Shown piece by piece: positions 63,754 through 64,000 of a DNA stretch of 64,000 bases. Within the stretch, counting starts at the first letter, position 1. Each line of letters starts with the position of its first letter. The stretch is from Microcebus murinus. Lineage: Eukaryota; Chordata; Mammalia; Primates; Cheirogaleidae. Both the position numbers and the translations under genes were made by a program. The stretch covers positions 55,381,001-55,445,000 of the forward strand of contig NC_134120.1 in assembly GCF_040939455.1 (NCBI RefSeq), read 5' to 3'. Below the pieces are notes generated by a model, which was not told where the DNA came from, searched no databases, and worked only from the letters and a program-made list of their open reading frames with translations.

Positions 63754-64000
63754 TAGATGTCATTTTTAAGGACTTATGTGTAATTAATGTACCATAGCCT
63801 GCTTGGGTGCTTTTCTCTGGCATTGGGATGTTCTTTATGACTAGAGTTATGAATGTTTGGTACTGTTGTTAAAATTCAAATTTAAAGGAATGAGACATTT
63901 AATATGTATTTCAGCCTTTTAAGGACATGATTAGGTTTAAAAATGGAGATGTTAATTAAAAAAGAATTGTTAATATGAGAGGGCTTAAAAGTATTAGCTT

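Overview
The window is nuclear DNA of a primate, most probably a lemur or other strepsirrhine. Several Alu copies (for example 8339-8670, 8721-9047, 32265-32594, 38421-38753) carry the middle segment with 'aattggccaactaatatata' that I associate with lemur Alu subfamilies. The rest is old mammalian repeat (MIR, L2, L1M, MLT1, Tigger, hAT) plus a long L1 at the left edge. Coding density is very low. I support parts of three genes, all on the + strand and in the order RAB31 - TXNDC2 - VAPA, which as I remember is the order on human 18p11.22.

Region by region. 1-7502 is the last RAB31 intron: an antisense L1 5' portion, Alu pieces, and a truncated U6 pseudogene at 4803-4858. 7503-7600 is the last RAB31 coding exon, ending in the prenylated Cys-Cys tail; its 3' UTR probably runs to a poly(A) signal near 11889 and would include two young Alus and a 232-nt pure pyrimidine tract. 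11900-24600 is intergenic repeat-rich DNA. 24619-24703 and 25309-28475 are the two coding exons of TXNDC2 (spermatid thioredoxin Sptrx-1). 28640-53400 is intergenic, with MLT1 LTRs, a Tc1/mariner-type MITE, a Tigger element, a retroviral pol remnant, nested Alus, L1 and L2. 53440-55000 is a CpG island with the VAPA promoter and first exon (CDS 54124-54202). From 54203 to the end is VAPA intron 1.

The most striking item is TXNDC2. Its thioredoxin domain (WCGPC, cis-Pro) is intact, but the N-terminal 15-residue repeat array is enlarged to 59 units, giving about 1,083 residues against about 553 with 22 repeats in human (from memory). The array contains a 495-bp (11-unit) higher-order duplication, its repeat consensus has moved away from the human one, and the upstream start codon used in human appears lost.

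The genes do not form a pathway together: RAB31 is a trans-Golgi/endosomal GTPase, TXNDC2 a sperm-tail thioredoxin, VAPA an ER membrane contact-site protein. No novel multi-gene system is visible.
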